42,771 nt of DNA from Elusimicrobia bacterium GWC2_61_19 (GCA_001799795.1 MGUD01000028.1:1-42771), one strand, 5' to 3'; shown: positions 26,108 through 33,454, numbered from the stretch's first letter. Notes: a model not told the origin generated them from the sequence alone. Numbers and translations are program-made.

Positions 26108-26127
26108 TGTTGATAACCTGTGGATAA
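26108..26127 (-). promoter_or_regulatory. Two adjacent DnaA boxes
   Basis: On the - strand a perfect box TTATCCACA (26127-26119) is followed after GG by TTATCAACA (26116-26108), one mismatch from consensus. They are 11 bases apart and continue the 10-11-base phasing of the neighbouring repeats. DnaA may regulate the gene, or the boxes may be left from a plasmid-type origin. Confidence 0.65.
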
Positions 26128-26289
26128 CCCCGCCGCCCGTCGTGCTTTTCCGCCAGGTTTTAAGGGGTGCGGGGGCTTGTTTGTGTTTTTTTGAGGGCGT
26201 GAAGGGGGAAAAACGAGGTTTTATCCCCCTCTACACGGAGAAAAATAGCTTCAATGGATGATATTTAGCGCAAGACAGCGCTGTGTGCG

Positions 26290-27600
26290 TTAGAAGCGGG
26301 CCGAGATGGCGCCGTAGATGAGTTTTGCCTGGGTGGCGTCGGGGTAGAGGCTCAGCGGGGTGAAAACGGCGTAGACGGCGTTTAAATGCAGGTTCTCGCC
26401 AAAGGCGTAGGAGGCCTTGACGTCGTACTCGCTGGCTATCTGCAGCGAGCCGCCGTTGGCGTTCCTGGAGGCGCGGAACTTGTACAGGTCCGCCGATATG
26501 ATCAGTTTCTTGTAGGGCAGGTCGGCGCCGATATTGATGACGTTCAGGCCGGAGACGCCGTTGGGCAGGCCGTTGGCGGTGGCGGAGGTCTTTATCATGT
26601 CGTAAAGTGTTGCCCCGGCTATGGCGCCGTAGCCGCGCCTTTCCATGCCGCTGAATTTGCCGCCGAAGGCCGGGAAGAAAGCTTTGTCGGTGCCGGACTC
26701 GGCGCCGGGGTTGCCGGAGGACCGGCCGTAGGCCAGGCGCACCTTGGACGGTCCGAAGAAGGTGATGTCCTGGTTCCAGGCGCCCTTAAGCATGAAAGCG
26801 TGGGCCTCGTACTTGCCGCCGCCCCCCCCCGCGAGCTTGGCCGTGCCGCGCTGTATCGCGGCCTCGCCGTCGAAGGAAAGCTGCTTCTGGCTGAGGAAAT
26901 AGCGCAGGCCGGTGAACTTCTTGGTCTTGGACGCGGCGTTGAAAAGAATATCCTGGCTGGGGCCGTCGTCGACTTCCCAGAAATGATAGGCCTGCCAGAG
27001 GCCTTCACTGGCGGGGTAGTAGGCCGTGCCGCCATAAACCTTCAGGTAGCGGTCGGTCATGAACGGGCGGAAAAAGAACAGATCGGTCTTGATGTTGCGG
27101 TAGAGCTTGTCTATCTCGAGGCGGCCGCCTGGCAGGCCCAGGTCGTCGCTGCCGAGGGTTATGCCCTGGCCGAGGGCGTAGTCCTGCCGGCCGAAAGTGG
27201 CGGTGATGTTGGGGCGCAGGAACTTGTAGATCTTGACGTAGGCGCCGCGGATGAAAGGCGTGCCGTCGGCGTTGGGCAGGCGGTTGATGGCGTCGGCGAA
27301 CTGCGGACTGGTGATGGTGTTGGAGGACGCGCCCGGGCCGATGCTCTGCAGCACTACGCCCACGTCCATGGAGGAATCGGGCGTCTTTTCCAGCTTTATG
27401 CCCTTTATGATGAAGCCGATGGCGGCGTTCTCGGAGAAGAGCGGCTGGGAGGCCTGGCGGTCGCCGTAGACCAGGTGCTGGTAATTGGCGGCCTTTATCT
27501 CCACGTCGGAAGACAGGTCCAGCTTGGTGGCGTGCGCGCCGTTAGCCAGGGCGAGCAGGGCCGCTATGGCGGCGGAGATTCGTAGGGCCGGACGTTTCAT
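26290..27600 (-). CDS. Outer-membrane beta-barrel porin-like protein
   Basis: The 436-residue protein has a signal peptide (MKRPALRISAAIAALLALANGAHA, cleavage near residue 24). A long series of alternating amphipathic strands rich in Tyr, Gly, Asp and Phe follows, ending in the C-terminal Phe typical of outer-membrane barrels (YGAISARF). A conserved-looking segment is GRQDYALGQGITLGSDDLG, similar in style to alginate-export-type porins. It should form a pore for small solutes; the substrate is unknown. A perfect extended -10 lies just before its ATG. The neighbouring upstream gene encodes a second, unrelated-looking porin. Confidence 0.82.
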   Translation of the reverse strand: MKRPALRISAAIAALLALANGAHATKLDLSSDVEIKAANYQHLVYGDRQASQPLFSENAAIGFIIKGIKLEKTPDSSMDVGVVLQSIGPGASSNTITSPQFADAINRLPNADGTPFIRGAYVKIYKFLRPNITATFGRQDYALGQGITLGSDDLGLPGGRLEIDKLYRNIKTDLFFFRPFMTDRYLKVYGGTAYYPASEGLWQAYHFWEVDDGPSQDILFNAASKTKKFTGLRYFLSQKQLSFDGEAAIQRGTAKLAGGGGGKYEAHAFMLKGAWNQDITFFGPSKVRLAYGRSSGNPGAESGTDKAFFPAFGGKFSGMERRGYGAIAGATLYDMIKTSATANGLPNGVSGLNVINIGADLPYKKLIISADLYKFRASRNANGGSLQIASEYDVKASYAFGENLHLNAVYAVFTPLSLYPDATQAKLIYGAISARF

Positions 27601-27608
27601 TGCTTTTA

Positions 27609-27614
27609 ATTATA
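27609..27614 (-). promoter_or_regulatory. Extended -10 of the porin gene, likely leaderless
   Basis: On the - strand, TGTTATAAT contains a perfect -10 with an upstream TG, 8 bases before the ATG at 27600. No good -35 and no Shine-Dalgarno are seen, consistent with an extended -10 promoter and a leaderless mRNA. Confidence 0.6.
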
Positions 27615-27650
27615 ACAAAAAAATTAAGGCTTCCTTTAGGTGGCAAAAGA

Positions 27651-27678
27651 AAAACCCCGGGGCTTTGGGCCCCGGGGT
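27651..27678 (-). terminator. Intrinsic terminator after the second porin gene
   Basis: A perfect 10-base-pair stem (arms 27669-27678 and 27654-27663 with CCCCGGGG core) and a 5-base loop are followed on the - strand by T residues. It lies 24 bases after the stop codon at 27702. Confidence 0.9.
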
Positions 27679-27701
27679 CCTCTTTAATTAACTTTCGTTA
27701 A

Positions 27702-28952
27702 TTAGAACTTCACGTTCATGTACAGGCTGGCCAGTTTGACGGAGTCATCCTTGCCGCCAATCTTGAGCTCGTCGGGCATGAACATCGCCAGACCGGCTTT
27801 GAGGGCCACGTTCTGGGAGTGGGTCCAGGTGGCCACGAGGTTCGCCTCGGTGCCGGCATGGTCCACGGTGCCGACTTTCTCGGTGTAGGAGAAGTCGTAA
27901 TACTTAACGCACAGGTTGAGTTTGTCCAGCTTTTCCGGGGTCCAGTTGGCGCCCACGTTCCAGGTGGTCAGGTTGCTGAGGCTGCTGGAGCCGCCGATAG
28001 CGGTCACGCCCATGCCGCCCAGTATGAGGCCGGGGCGATAGTTGGCGTTGATGTCCTGGAAGGACTTGTCGGAGGAGTCGGCGGTGTTCTTGTCGCCGGT
28101 GCCCATGGCGTACTCGCCCATGAAGTTCCATTTGCCCAGGAAATCATAGCCGTAAGCGGCGTTGAATTTCATGGCGGAGCCCTTGTAGTCCTTGTTGGTG
28201 GTGGAGGTCAGGTTGCGGTCCATGCCCATGTTCATGGCATATTCCGCGCCGTATTCCACGCCCACGTACTTGCCGTTGACTTTTACGCCGATGACCTGAA
28301 GGTCGTCGACCTTGGCGGCGGTGTTGTAGTCTTTGGCTTCGTAATAGTAAGCGGCGGGCTTCACTATTTCGGAGTAGTCGTAGGAGGCGGTCACACCGTA
28401 AACGTCGATGTCTTTATTGATGACACCGTTGGCTTCCGTCTGCTTGGAGGCGAGGGCGGTCACGCCCAGCTTGTCCTTGGACCACTTGGAGGTCCAGCCG
28501 TCCAGGGCCACGGCAAAGGCGTTCATGCCGCGGGTATACCAGTTGGCGGGGCCGTAATAGATAACGATGTCGCCATCGTTGCCGTAATACTGGCGGCCGA
28601 TCTGGTGGTCCAGGCCGATTACACCTTTCAGGGTCAGGTAAGCCTGCTCGAACTGGAACTGGTCGATGAGGGTATTGACCTTCTCCGGGGCGTCGCCCAT
28701 CTGGCGGTTGCACTTAACCGCGCTGACGGTGGCGGCCACGTCTTCATTGAGGTCAAAACCTGCGTTGATCATAACGCGGTGGTTGACTTCGCCGAATTTG
28801 TCCGAGGCGTCCGTATCAAAGTCCAGCGCGTTGTTTAATACAAAGCCCTGGCCTTCAATGCTGCCGTTGTACTTGAAGTTCTTGAGCAGTTCGGCGTTGG
28901 CAATGTTGCCAACAAGCGCGACCAGCGCAAGCATTCCTATTACTTTTTTCAT
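27702..28952 (-). CDS. Outer-membrane porin (alginate-export-like beta-barrel)
   Basis: The 416-residue protein has a clear signal peptide (MKKVIGMLALVALVGNIANA, positions 28952-28893). About 16 predicted amphipathic strands follow, and it ends in LYMNVKF with the terminal Phe of outer-membrane barrels. GRQYYGNDGDIVIYYGPANW resembles the region seen in alginate-export-type porins. The composition is lower in GC-type residues and richer in Lys, Asn, Asp and Tyr than its neighbours, as is usual for abundant porins. An AGGAGGAG Shine-Dalgarno, a consensus-like promoter at 29194-29222 and a long hairpin-rich leader suggest high and regulated expression. The substrate is unknown. Confidence 0.85.
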   Translation of the reverse strand: MKKVIGMLALVALVGNIANAELLKNFKYNGSIEGQGFVLNNALDFDTDASDKFGEVNHRVMINAGFDLNEDVAATVSAVKCNRQMGDAPEKVNTLIDQFQFEQAYLTLKGVIGLDHQIGRQYYGNDGDIVIYYGPANWYTRGMNAFAVALDGWTSKWSKDKLGVTALASKQTEANGVINKDIDVYGVTASYDYSEIVKPAAYYYEAKDYNTAAKVDDLQVIGVKVNGKYVGVEYGAEYAMNMGMDRNLTSTTNKDYKGSAMKFNAAYGYDFLGKWNFMGEYAMGTGDKNTADSSDKSFQDINANYRPGLILGGMGVTAIGGSSSLSNLTTWNVGANWTPEKLDKLNLCVKYYDFSYTEKVGTVDHAGTEANLVATWTHSQNVALKAGLAMFMPDELKIGGKDDSVKLASLYMNVKF

Positions 28953-29187
28953 TAATTACTCCTCCTTACTGTGTCGTAAGCCCGTTTCCGGGGCTTGTTT
29001 CCCCGCCTTGCGGCGGGGTTACTGAACTCTCCCTGTAAGGTTTTAACGCCTTACAGTTAGGGCCTGCCCCTTCCGGGGCCTACGGCCTTGCAGGAGAAGC
29101 GCCTTTAAATTGGCGCTCCGCTCCCCCCTTAAACCCCAGGGGTGGCGGACCTCCCGTACTGCGTTTGGGAGGCCTCCTCTACAGAGC
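28953..29187 (-). promoter_or_regulatory. Long hairpin-rich 5' leader of the porin gene
   Basis: About 235 bases separate the predicted transcription start (near 29187) from the ATG. They contain at least five short inverted repeats: CCTCCC/GGGAGG, AGCGCC/GGCGCT, CCCC/GGGG pairs, CTGTAAGG/CCTTACAG (8 pairs) and CCCCGCC/GGCGGGG (7 pairs). The Shine-Dalgarno follows the last hairpin. This could be a structured untranslated region controlling stability or translation, or a novel cis-regulatory RNA. It is not a riboswitch class I recognise. The rest of the gap to 29362 holds the promoter and phased repeats. Confidence 0.55.
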
Positions 29188-29193
29188 AAGGTT

Positions 29194-29222
29194 ATTATTA
29201 CAAAAAGGTTTCGGGCTGTCAA
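29194..29222 (-). promoter_or_regulatory. Promoter of the porin gene
   Basis: On the - strand, TTGACA (29222-29217), a 17-base spacer and AATAAT (29199-29194) with an upstream TG are seen. AT-rich sequence upstream of the -35 box could act as an UP element. Confidence 0.72.
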
Positions 29223-29247
29223 CTAGATATCTATATTAATATGCCTT

Positions 29248-29285
29248 ATATGTCAGGATATGGCAAAAAGCCCGGCCATATGTCA
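29248..29285 (-). repeat. Second set of phased ATATGTCA repeats
   Basis: Copies ATATGTCA (29248), ATATGGCA (29258) and ATATGTCA (29278) are spaced by 10 and 20 bases, the same core and helical phasing as at 26063-26102. They lie 26 bases upstream of the porin -35 box, a typical activator position. A shared DNA-binding protein is likely, with the winged-helix product as candidate. Confidence 0.65.
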
Positions 29286-29362
29286 TGGGCCGTCTGAAGG
29301 GCATAGCCCTTGATACGGCACCTGCATAGCATTGACCGGGCTTTAAGCTGTGCCGTTGTTGT

Positions 29363-30025
29363 TTACTTTTTGGCGGGCGCAGGGCCGGTCAGGCGTGCTT
29401 TGGCCTGCATGGCCCAGGAAGTGTCGGGGTAGAGCAGCACGATCTTTTCGTAGGTGGTCTTGGCCAGGTCCAGGGCGCCGGACATCTCCTGCGCGCGGGC
29501 CAGCGAGGTGTGTGCCTCCGGGGCCAGGAAGTGCTCCGGGTCCTTGGCGAGGAAGTCCGCGTACTGCGCCTGGGCGCCGGCCAGGTCGCCGGCGGCTTCC
29601 TTGCATTTACCCAGGTTGTAGACGGCGAAGGGGCCGAGGTCCTTGGAGTTAAGGAGCTTGGCATATTCCGCGCCGGCTTCCGCGTACTTGCCCTGCGCGA
29701 AGAGTATGTCGCCTTTGGTAAGCGTGGCGTAAGGCGCGGCGCTGGTGTTGCCGTAGGAGGTCTCAATGGCGGACAGCTGCTGCTGGGCCTGCGGTATGTT
29801 GCCGCCGTAGCCGACCTGCTGGGCTATGAACAGGTTCTTCCAGGCGGTGTCGCGCAGGTCGCGGTAGTGGATGAAGAAGTAAACGGCGAAGATGGCCGCG
29901 GCCAGAAGAATGACGGCCGAGCCGATGAAGGTCTCGCGGTTGTGCTTTATCCAGGTAAGAGCGTTGTTGAACTTGCTGGGGGCTACTTCAAGATTTCCGC
30001 TCGCTATCCAGGTTGCTTGGGGCAT
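29363..30025 (-). CDS. Membrane-anchored TPR protein (YfgM/TPR_21-like)
   Basis: The 220-residue protein has a cytoplasmic N-terminus of about 34 residues and a membrane helix at about 35-54 (GSAVILLAAAIFAVYFFI). Four to five TPR-like units follow (GDILFAQGKYAEAGAEYAKL, AVYNLGKCKEAAGDLAGAQAQYADFL, AEMSG-type helices). Topology and length fit YfgM-like TPR proteins, which interact with translocon and periplasmic chaperones. Here only the fold and anchor can be stated. The AAGGAGA Shine-Dalgarno supports the ATG. tRNA-Arg lies 26 bases upstream on the same strand and may share its transcript. Confidence 0.82.
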   Translation of the reverse strand: MPQATWIASGNLEVAPSKFNNALTWIKHNRETFIGSAVILLAAAIFAVYFFIHYRDLRDTAWKNLFIAQQVGYGGNIPQAQQQLSAIETSYGNTSAAPYATLTKGDILFAQGKYAEAGAEYAKLLNSKDLGPFAVYNLGKCKEAAGDLAGAQAQYADFLAKDPEHFLAPEAHTSLARAQEMSGALDLAKTTYEKIVLLYPDTSWAMQAKARLTGPAPAKK

Positions 30026-30051
30026 ATTATGTGTATCTCCTTAAGATCTGG

Positions 30052-30123
30052 TGCCCCCGAGAGGAATCGAACCTCTATTTGGAGTTTAGGAAACTCTCGT
30101 CCTATCCGTTGAACGACGGGGGC
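30052..30123 (-). tRNA. tRNA-Arg(CCU)
   Basis: The 72-base cloverleaf has acceptor GCCCCCG/CGGGGGC with discriminator A, anticodon loop TTCCTAA (anticodon CCT, reads AGG), and T loop TTCGATT. The outermost anticodon-stem pair appears as A-C. CCA is not encoded. Confidence 0.94.
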
Positions 30124-30139
30124 ATTTTCGCACCGCAGA

Positions 30140-30682
30140 CTAATATTTTATCAAAGAATGGATGTTGCGGCCAGGCAGTTTGCTCCTGCCTTTGAGGAAC
30201 TCCAGTTCTATCAGCATGGAGATGCCGGCTACTTTGCCGCCGAGTTTCTCCACCAGCTCGCAGACGGCGGCGGCGGTGCCGCCGGTGGCCAGCACGTCGT
30301 CCACTATCAGCACCTTTTCCCCCGCCTTCACGGCGTCGGCGTGCATTTCAAGGGTGTCGGTGCCGTACTCCAGGGCGTAGGACGCGCTGACCGTCTTGTA
30401 CGGCAGCTTGCCTTTCTTCCTTACCGGCACCAGGCCCGCGCCCAGCTCCAGGGCGATGGGCGCCGCCAGCAGGAAGCCGCGGGCTTCTATGCCCAGCACC
30501 TTGGTAATGCCGGCGCTCTTGAACTGCGCGGCGATGTGCTTTATCATTTCCGAGAACGCCGCGTGGTCGGCCAGCAGGGGCGTGATATCCTTGAAGACTA
30601 TGCCTTTCTTGGGAAAGTCCGGCACGTCCCGGATGATCGTCTTAACTTTCGAGGCGAAAGCCTCCGCGGCAGCTTGTGTCAT
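30140..30682 (-). CDS. apt: Adenine phosphoribosyltransferase
   Basis: Apt converts adenine and PRPP to AMP in purine salvage (cytoplasm). The 180-residue protein has the family start VKTIIRDVPDFPKKGIVFKDITPLL, the substrate-binding GIEARGFLLAAPIA, and the PRPP-binding signature VLIVDDVLATGGT. The reading frame is open further upstream, but that part overlaps the sigma factor gene, so the ATG 8 bases after the sigma stop codon (with GAGG) is the start. Length is normal for the family. It is probably cotranscribed with the sigma factor and acylphosphatase genes. Confidence 0.96.
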   Translation of the reverse strand: MTQAAAEAFASKVKTIIRDVPDFPKKGIVFKDITPLLADHAAFSEMIKHIAAQFKSAGITKVLGIEARGFLLAAPIALELGAGLVPVRKKGKLPYKTVSASYALEYGTDTLEMHADAVKAGEKVLIVDDVLATGGTAAAVCELVEKLGGKVAGISMLIELEFLKGRSKLPGRNIHSLIKY

Positions 30683-30690
30683 AAGGCCTC

Positions 30691-31743
30691 TTATTTTTTC
30701 CCTTTCTGTTTGCGCGGCGCGTAGGGCTTGGTGGGGATGGCGTCGCCGAGGATATCGGTCTTTACCTTGGGCTGGTGCCAGCCCGGCTGCAGGTTGGTGT
30801 GGTCCGGCCGGCGGCCCAGTTCTATCAGGCCCATCTTGGCGGCCACCCGGCGCAGGCGCAGCAGCGCGCGCTCTTCTATCTGGCGCACGCGCTCGCGCGA
30901 CAGGCTGAGCTTCTTGCCGATGTCGTTTAAGGTCATGGGCGTCTGGCCCGTGAGGCCGTAGCGGAATTCCACTATCATGCGCTCGCGCTCGCCTATTTCC
31001 ACCAGCGCGTCCTTCAGGTCGTCGTGCAGGCGCAGGATGGAGATAAGGTTGTCGGGAGAGGCCGCGGAATCGTCCTTGATGGTGTCGCCCATGGTGTCTT
31101 CCGTCTCGCCGCCGCTCGACAGCGGGGTTTCCATGGAAGACAGGCCGGTCACGATCTCGCTGGCGTTGAGGGCCGTGCGCACCTGGTTGGCGTTCCAGTG
31201 CATGTGCTTGGCCATTTCGGCCATGGTGGGGTCCCGGCCCAGTTTGCCGTGCATGGCGTCCCACTGCTTAAGCCATTTGCGCAGCGCGGTCCAGGCGTGC
31301 GGCGGGATGCGGATGGTCTTGGAATTCTCTTCCACGGAGCGGCGCACGTATTGCTCCACCCAGTAGGAGGCGTAGGTGGAAAAGCGGTAGCCCTTGCTGG
31401 GTTCGAATTTGTCGATGGCGTGCAGCAGGCCCAGGTTGCCCTCTTCCACCAGGTCCATGAGGTCCGCGCCCTGGTAAAGGAAGCGTTTGGCGATGGGGAT
31501 CACTAGTTTGAGGTTCAGTTCCATGATGCGCTCTTTGGCGCGGCGGTCGCCGCGCTTCACGCGCTTCCAGAGTTCGTGGGATTCTTCGCGGGAGATCTTG
31601 TGGTCGATCTGGCTGATCTTGCGGATGTACTGGTTGGTCGAGTCGATATTTATATCGCTCAGTTTTTCTTTGGGCCCGGCTTTGGAGGCTTCCTCTTTCT
31701 TGGGGGCTTCTTCTTTTTCCTGGTCTTCTGTTTCGTCGGACAT
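30691..31743 (-). CDS. RNA polymerase sigma factor, sigma-70 family (group 1/2 type)
   Basis: The 350-residue protein has a charged Lys/Glu-rich N-terminus instead of a full region 1.1. Region 1.2 (DSTNQYIRKISQI) and region 2 follow, with the core-binding and -10-recognition helix at ERIMELNLKLVIPIAKRF and YRFSTYASYWVEQYVRRS. Region 3 and region 4 with SLSRERVRQIEERALLRLRR come next, then a C-terminal basic tail. Region 2.4 (YASYWVEQYVRRSVEE) differs from the usual YATWWIRQAI, so promoter choice may differ. It could be a housekeeping-like or RpoS-like stress factor. GAGGG precedes the ATG. The context with apt and acyP gives no hint of the regulon. Confidence 0.93.
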   Translation of the reverse strand: MSDETEDQEKEEAPKKEEASKAGPKEKLSDINIDSTNQYIRKISQIDHKISREESHELWKRVKRGDRRAKERIMELNLKLVIPIAKRFLYQGADLMDLVEEGNLGLLHAIDKFEPSKGYRFSTYASYWVEQYVRRSVEENSKTIRIPPHAWTALRKWLKQWDAMHGKLGRDPTMAEMAKHMHWNANQVRTALNASEIVTGLSSMETPLSSGGETEDTMGDTIKDDSAASPDNLISILRLHDDLKDALVEIGERERMIVEFRYGLTGQTPMTLNDIGKKLSLSRERVRQIEERALLRLRRVAAKMGLIELGRRPDHTNLQPGWHQPKVKTDILGDAIPTKPYAPRKQKGKK

Positions 31744-31754
31744 TTTTCCCTCTT

Positions 31755-32033
31755 CTACGCCGTGGGTTTGATATGAAAATCTTTTTCCGCCGTTTCGCTG
31801 TCCAGCATTTCCTGCGTTTCGGCCTCGTCAACCTTGGCCCAGGGGTGGCCGCTCTTTATTTCCTTAAGGAAGCCGTCCAGGGCCGGTACGCCGCCCTGCG
31901 CCTCCCCCTCCACCCCGCCGTCCAGGGCGTTCCTGACCCAGCCGGAAACGGCGTGTTTGGCGGCCGCTTCTTTTACGAACCAGCGGTAGCCGACGCCCTG
32001 CACTCTGCCCGAGATCCTGAAACTCAAACGCAT
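31755..32033 (-). CDS. acyP: Acylphosphatase
   Basis: Acylphosphatase hydrolyses acyl phosphates such as carbamoyl or acetyl phosphate. The 92-residue protein has the signature GRVQGVGYRWFV with catalytic Arg17 and the second catalytic residue Asn35 in WVRNALDGGVEGEAQG; both are intact. An AGGA Shine-Dalgarno lies 8 bases before the ATG. The sigma factor gene begins 11 bases after its stop codon. The C-terminus is slightly divergent (about 15 residues), and otherwise the length is normal. Confidence 0.95.
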   Translation of the reverse strand: MRLSFRISGRVQGVGYRWFVKEAAAKHAVSGWVRNALDGGVEGEAQGGVPALDGFLKEIKSGHPWAKVDEAETQEMLDSETAEKDFHIKPTA

Positions 32034-32111
32034 ATGTTATTTCCTGAACCGAATTAAATAATACTAAAAAGGGTATGGGCTAGCAAGGAGGTATTGACAA
32101 GGCAATAAGGG

Positions 32112-32132
32112 CCGCCGCACAGCGTGCGGCGG
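32112..32132 (-). terminator. GC-rich hairpin downstream of tRNA-Pro, possible terminator
   Basis: A 9-pair stem CCGCCGCAC/GTGCGGCGG has a 3-base loop. It lies after tRNA-Pro(CGG) in the - direction but lacks a clear T run, so termination is uncertain. Confidence 0.35.
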
Positions 32133-32169
32133 GCGGCGGAAACAAGGCGGGAAAGAAGGAAAAAGGAAA

Positions 32170-32242
32170 TCGGGGCGGTGAGATTTGAACTCACGATCTC
32201 TCGCACCCGAAGCGAGCGCTCTACCAGCTGAGCCACGCCCCG
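32170..32242 (-). tRNA. tRNA-Pro(CGG)
   Basis: The 73-base cloverleaf begins with C1, typical of tRNA-Pro. It has acceptor CGGGGCG/CGCCCCG with discriminator A, anticodon loop TTCGGGT (anticodon CGG, reads CCG) and T loop TTCAAAT. CCA is not encoded. Confidence 0.96.
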
Positions 32243-32302
32243 ATCAAATCGGCTTCGGGAATTTACTGCTCTTATATAATAGCAAAGTCTTAAACCTAAA
32301 GT

Positions 32303-33448
32303 CTATCCTGCGCGGTGCTGCGGGCCGCCTGTCAGCGCTTCTATGAGCCTGGCGGCGATGTCGCGGGCCGCGTGCGGCCGGGCGTGCTCGGCCATGCCGC
32401 GCGAGGCCTGGGCCAGCGCGCCCGGGCTGGCCAGGTAGCGGCGCACCAGCGGGACGAGCTCCTCCGGGCTGCCGGCGGTAACGGCCAGTTTGTGCCTGTG
32501 CAGAAAGCCGGTGTTGCGCTCCTCCTGCCCCGGCAGCGGCGAGTAGATGATAAAGGGTTTGGCCATGGCCATGGTTTCGGCCAGCGTTACGCCGCCGGGT
32601 TTCCCCACCACCAGGTCCGCCGCGGCGTAGTACGGGGCGGGTGAATCGGTGAACTCCACGAAGCGCATGAATTTTGAATTATGGGTCTTCTCCGCCTGGC
32701 GGGCCAGCTTGCGGTTATTGCCGCAAAGGACTATCACCTGGATCTTCCCCAGCAGGGGCTTTAGCGCCGCGGCGGCCGGCAGCAGGGCGCCCAGCCCGCG
32801 GCTGCCGCCGGTGATCAGCACGGTGAACGGCCCCGGGGGCAGGCCCAGCGCCCGGCGGGCCGCCGCCTTTTCCGGCTGCGGCCCGGTGAACTCCTTGCGC
32901 ACCGGTATGCCGGTGAGCAGGATCTTTTCCGGCGGGACGCCTTTTTCCCTGAGCATGGCCGCCGTGCTTTTTTCCGGCGAAAAATATTCGGTCACCCCGG
33001 AGACGGGCCAGTAGGTGTGGGCGCAGAAATCGGTGATCACCGAAAAAAGCGGCAGGCGCGCCAGGCGGCGGTTCTTGGTTATCAGCAGGGAGGAGAATGC
33101 CTGGGTGGAGACCGCGGCGCGGATGCCTTTCTTCAGCAGCAGGGTGGCCAGCTTCTGCGAGGAGAAAGGCAGGATGGCCTCCCTGAAAGCGCTGGCGGCG
33201 AAGGCCACGAAATCGTTGTCGTAGACATAGTCCCAGACCGCCGGGGTGCGGCTCAGCATCTGCAGGTAGGTCCTGGCCACGAAGGGCCCGAAGTCGGGGT
33301 AGACCTCGGAGAGGTCCACGAAGACCGGCTCTATGATGCTGGGCGGCAGGAACTCGGCGATGGCGCTCGCCGCGGCGTAATGCCCCGACGGCTTAGAGCC
33401 GTAGATCAGCGCCACCTTCAAAGGATATCCAGTCCCCGCCGTTTCCAT
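32303..33448 (-). CDS. MGDG-synthase/MurG-like glycosyltransferase
   Basis: The 381-residue protein fits the MGDG_synth plus GT28-C architecture. The N-terminal domain has ALIYGSKPSGHYAAASAIAEF, and the C-terminal UDP-sugar domain has LITGGSRGLGALLPAAAAL and VVGKPGGVTLAETMAMAKP. Such enzymes transfer galactose or glucose to diacylglycerol on the membrane. An in-frame ATG 21 bases upstream exists. I prefer the ATG at 33448, because a perfect extended -10 box lies just upstream of it and would exclude the longer form. No Shine-Dalgarno is present at either. The exact sugar and acceptor are not determinable; glycolipid synthesis is the best guess. Confidence 0.86.
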   Translation of the reverse strand: METAGTGYPLKVALIYGSKPSGHYAAASAIAEFLPPSIIEPVFVDLSEVYPDFGPFVARTYLQMLSRTPAVWDYVYDNDFVAFAASAFREAILPFSSQKLATLLLKKGIRAAVSTQAFSSLLITKNRRLARLPLFSVITDFCAHTYWPVSGVTEYFSPEKSTAAMLREKGVPPEKILLTGIPVRKEFTGPQPEKAAARRALGLPPGPFTVLITGGSRGLGALLPAAAALKPLLGKIQVIVLCGNNRKLARQAEKTHNSKFMRFVEFTDSPAPYYAAADLVVGKPGGVTLAETMAMAKPFIIYSPLPGQEERNTGFLHRHKLAVTAGSPEELVPLVRRYLASPGALAQASRGMAEHARPHAARDIAARLIEALTGGPQHRAG

Positions 33449-33454
33449 CCTGTG

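Noticed and set aside
26063-26127. Chromosomal origin oriC from DnaA boxes and AT-rich repeats
   Set aside because: Genes converge on this region and a dif-like site lies 0.8 kb away, which fits the terminus; dnaA and other origin genes are absent.
28977-29190. Known riboswitch class in the porin leader
   Set aside because: No conserved motif of a class I know was found; only consecutive short hairpins are visible.
30683-31264. Upstream extension of the apt frame to 374 residues
   Set aside because: The extension overlaps the sigma factor gene and is low-complexity Pro/Arg/His sequence; the Apt family starts at the ATG at 30682.
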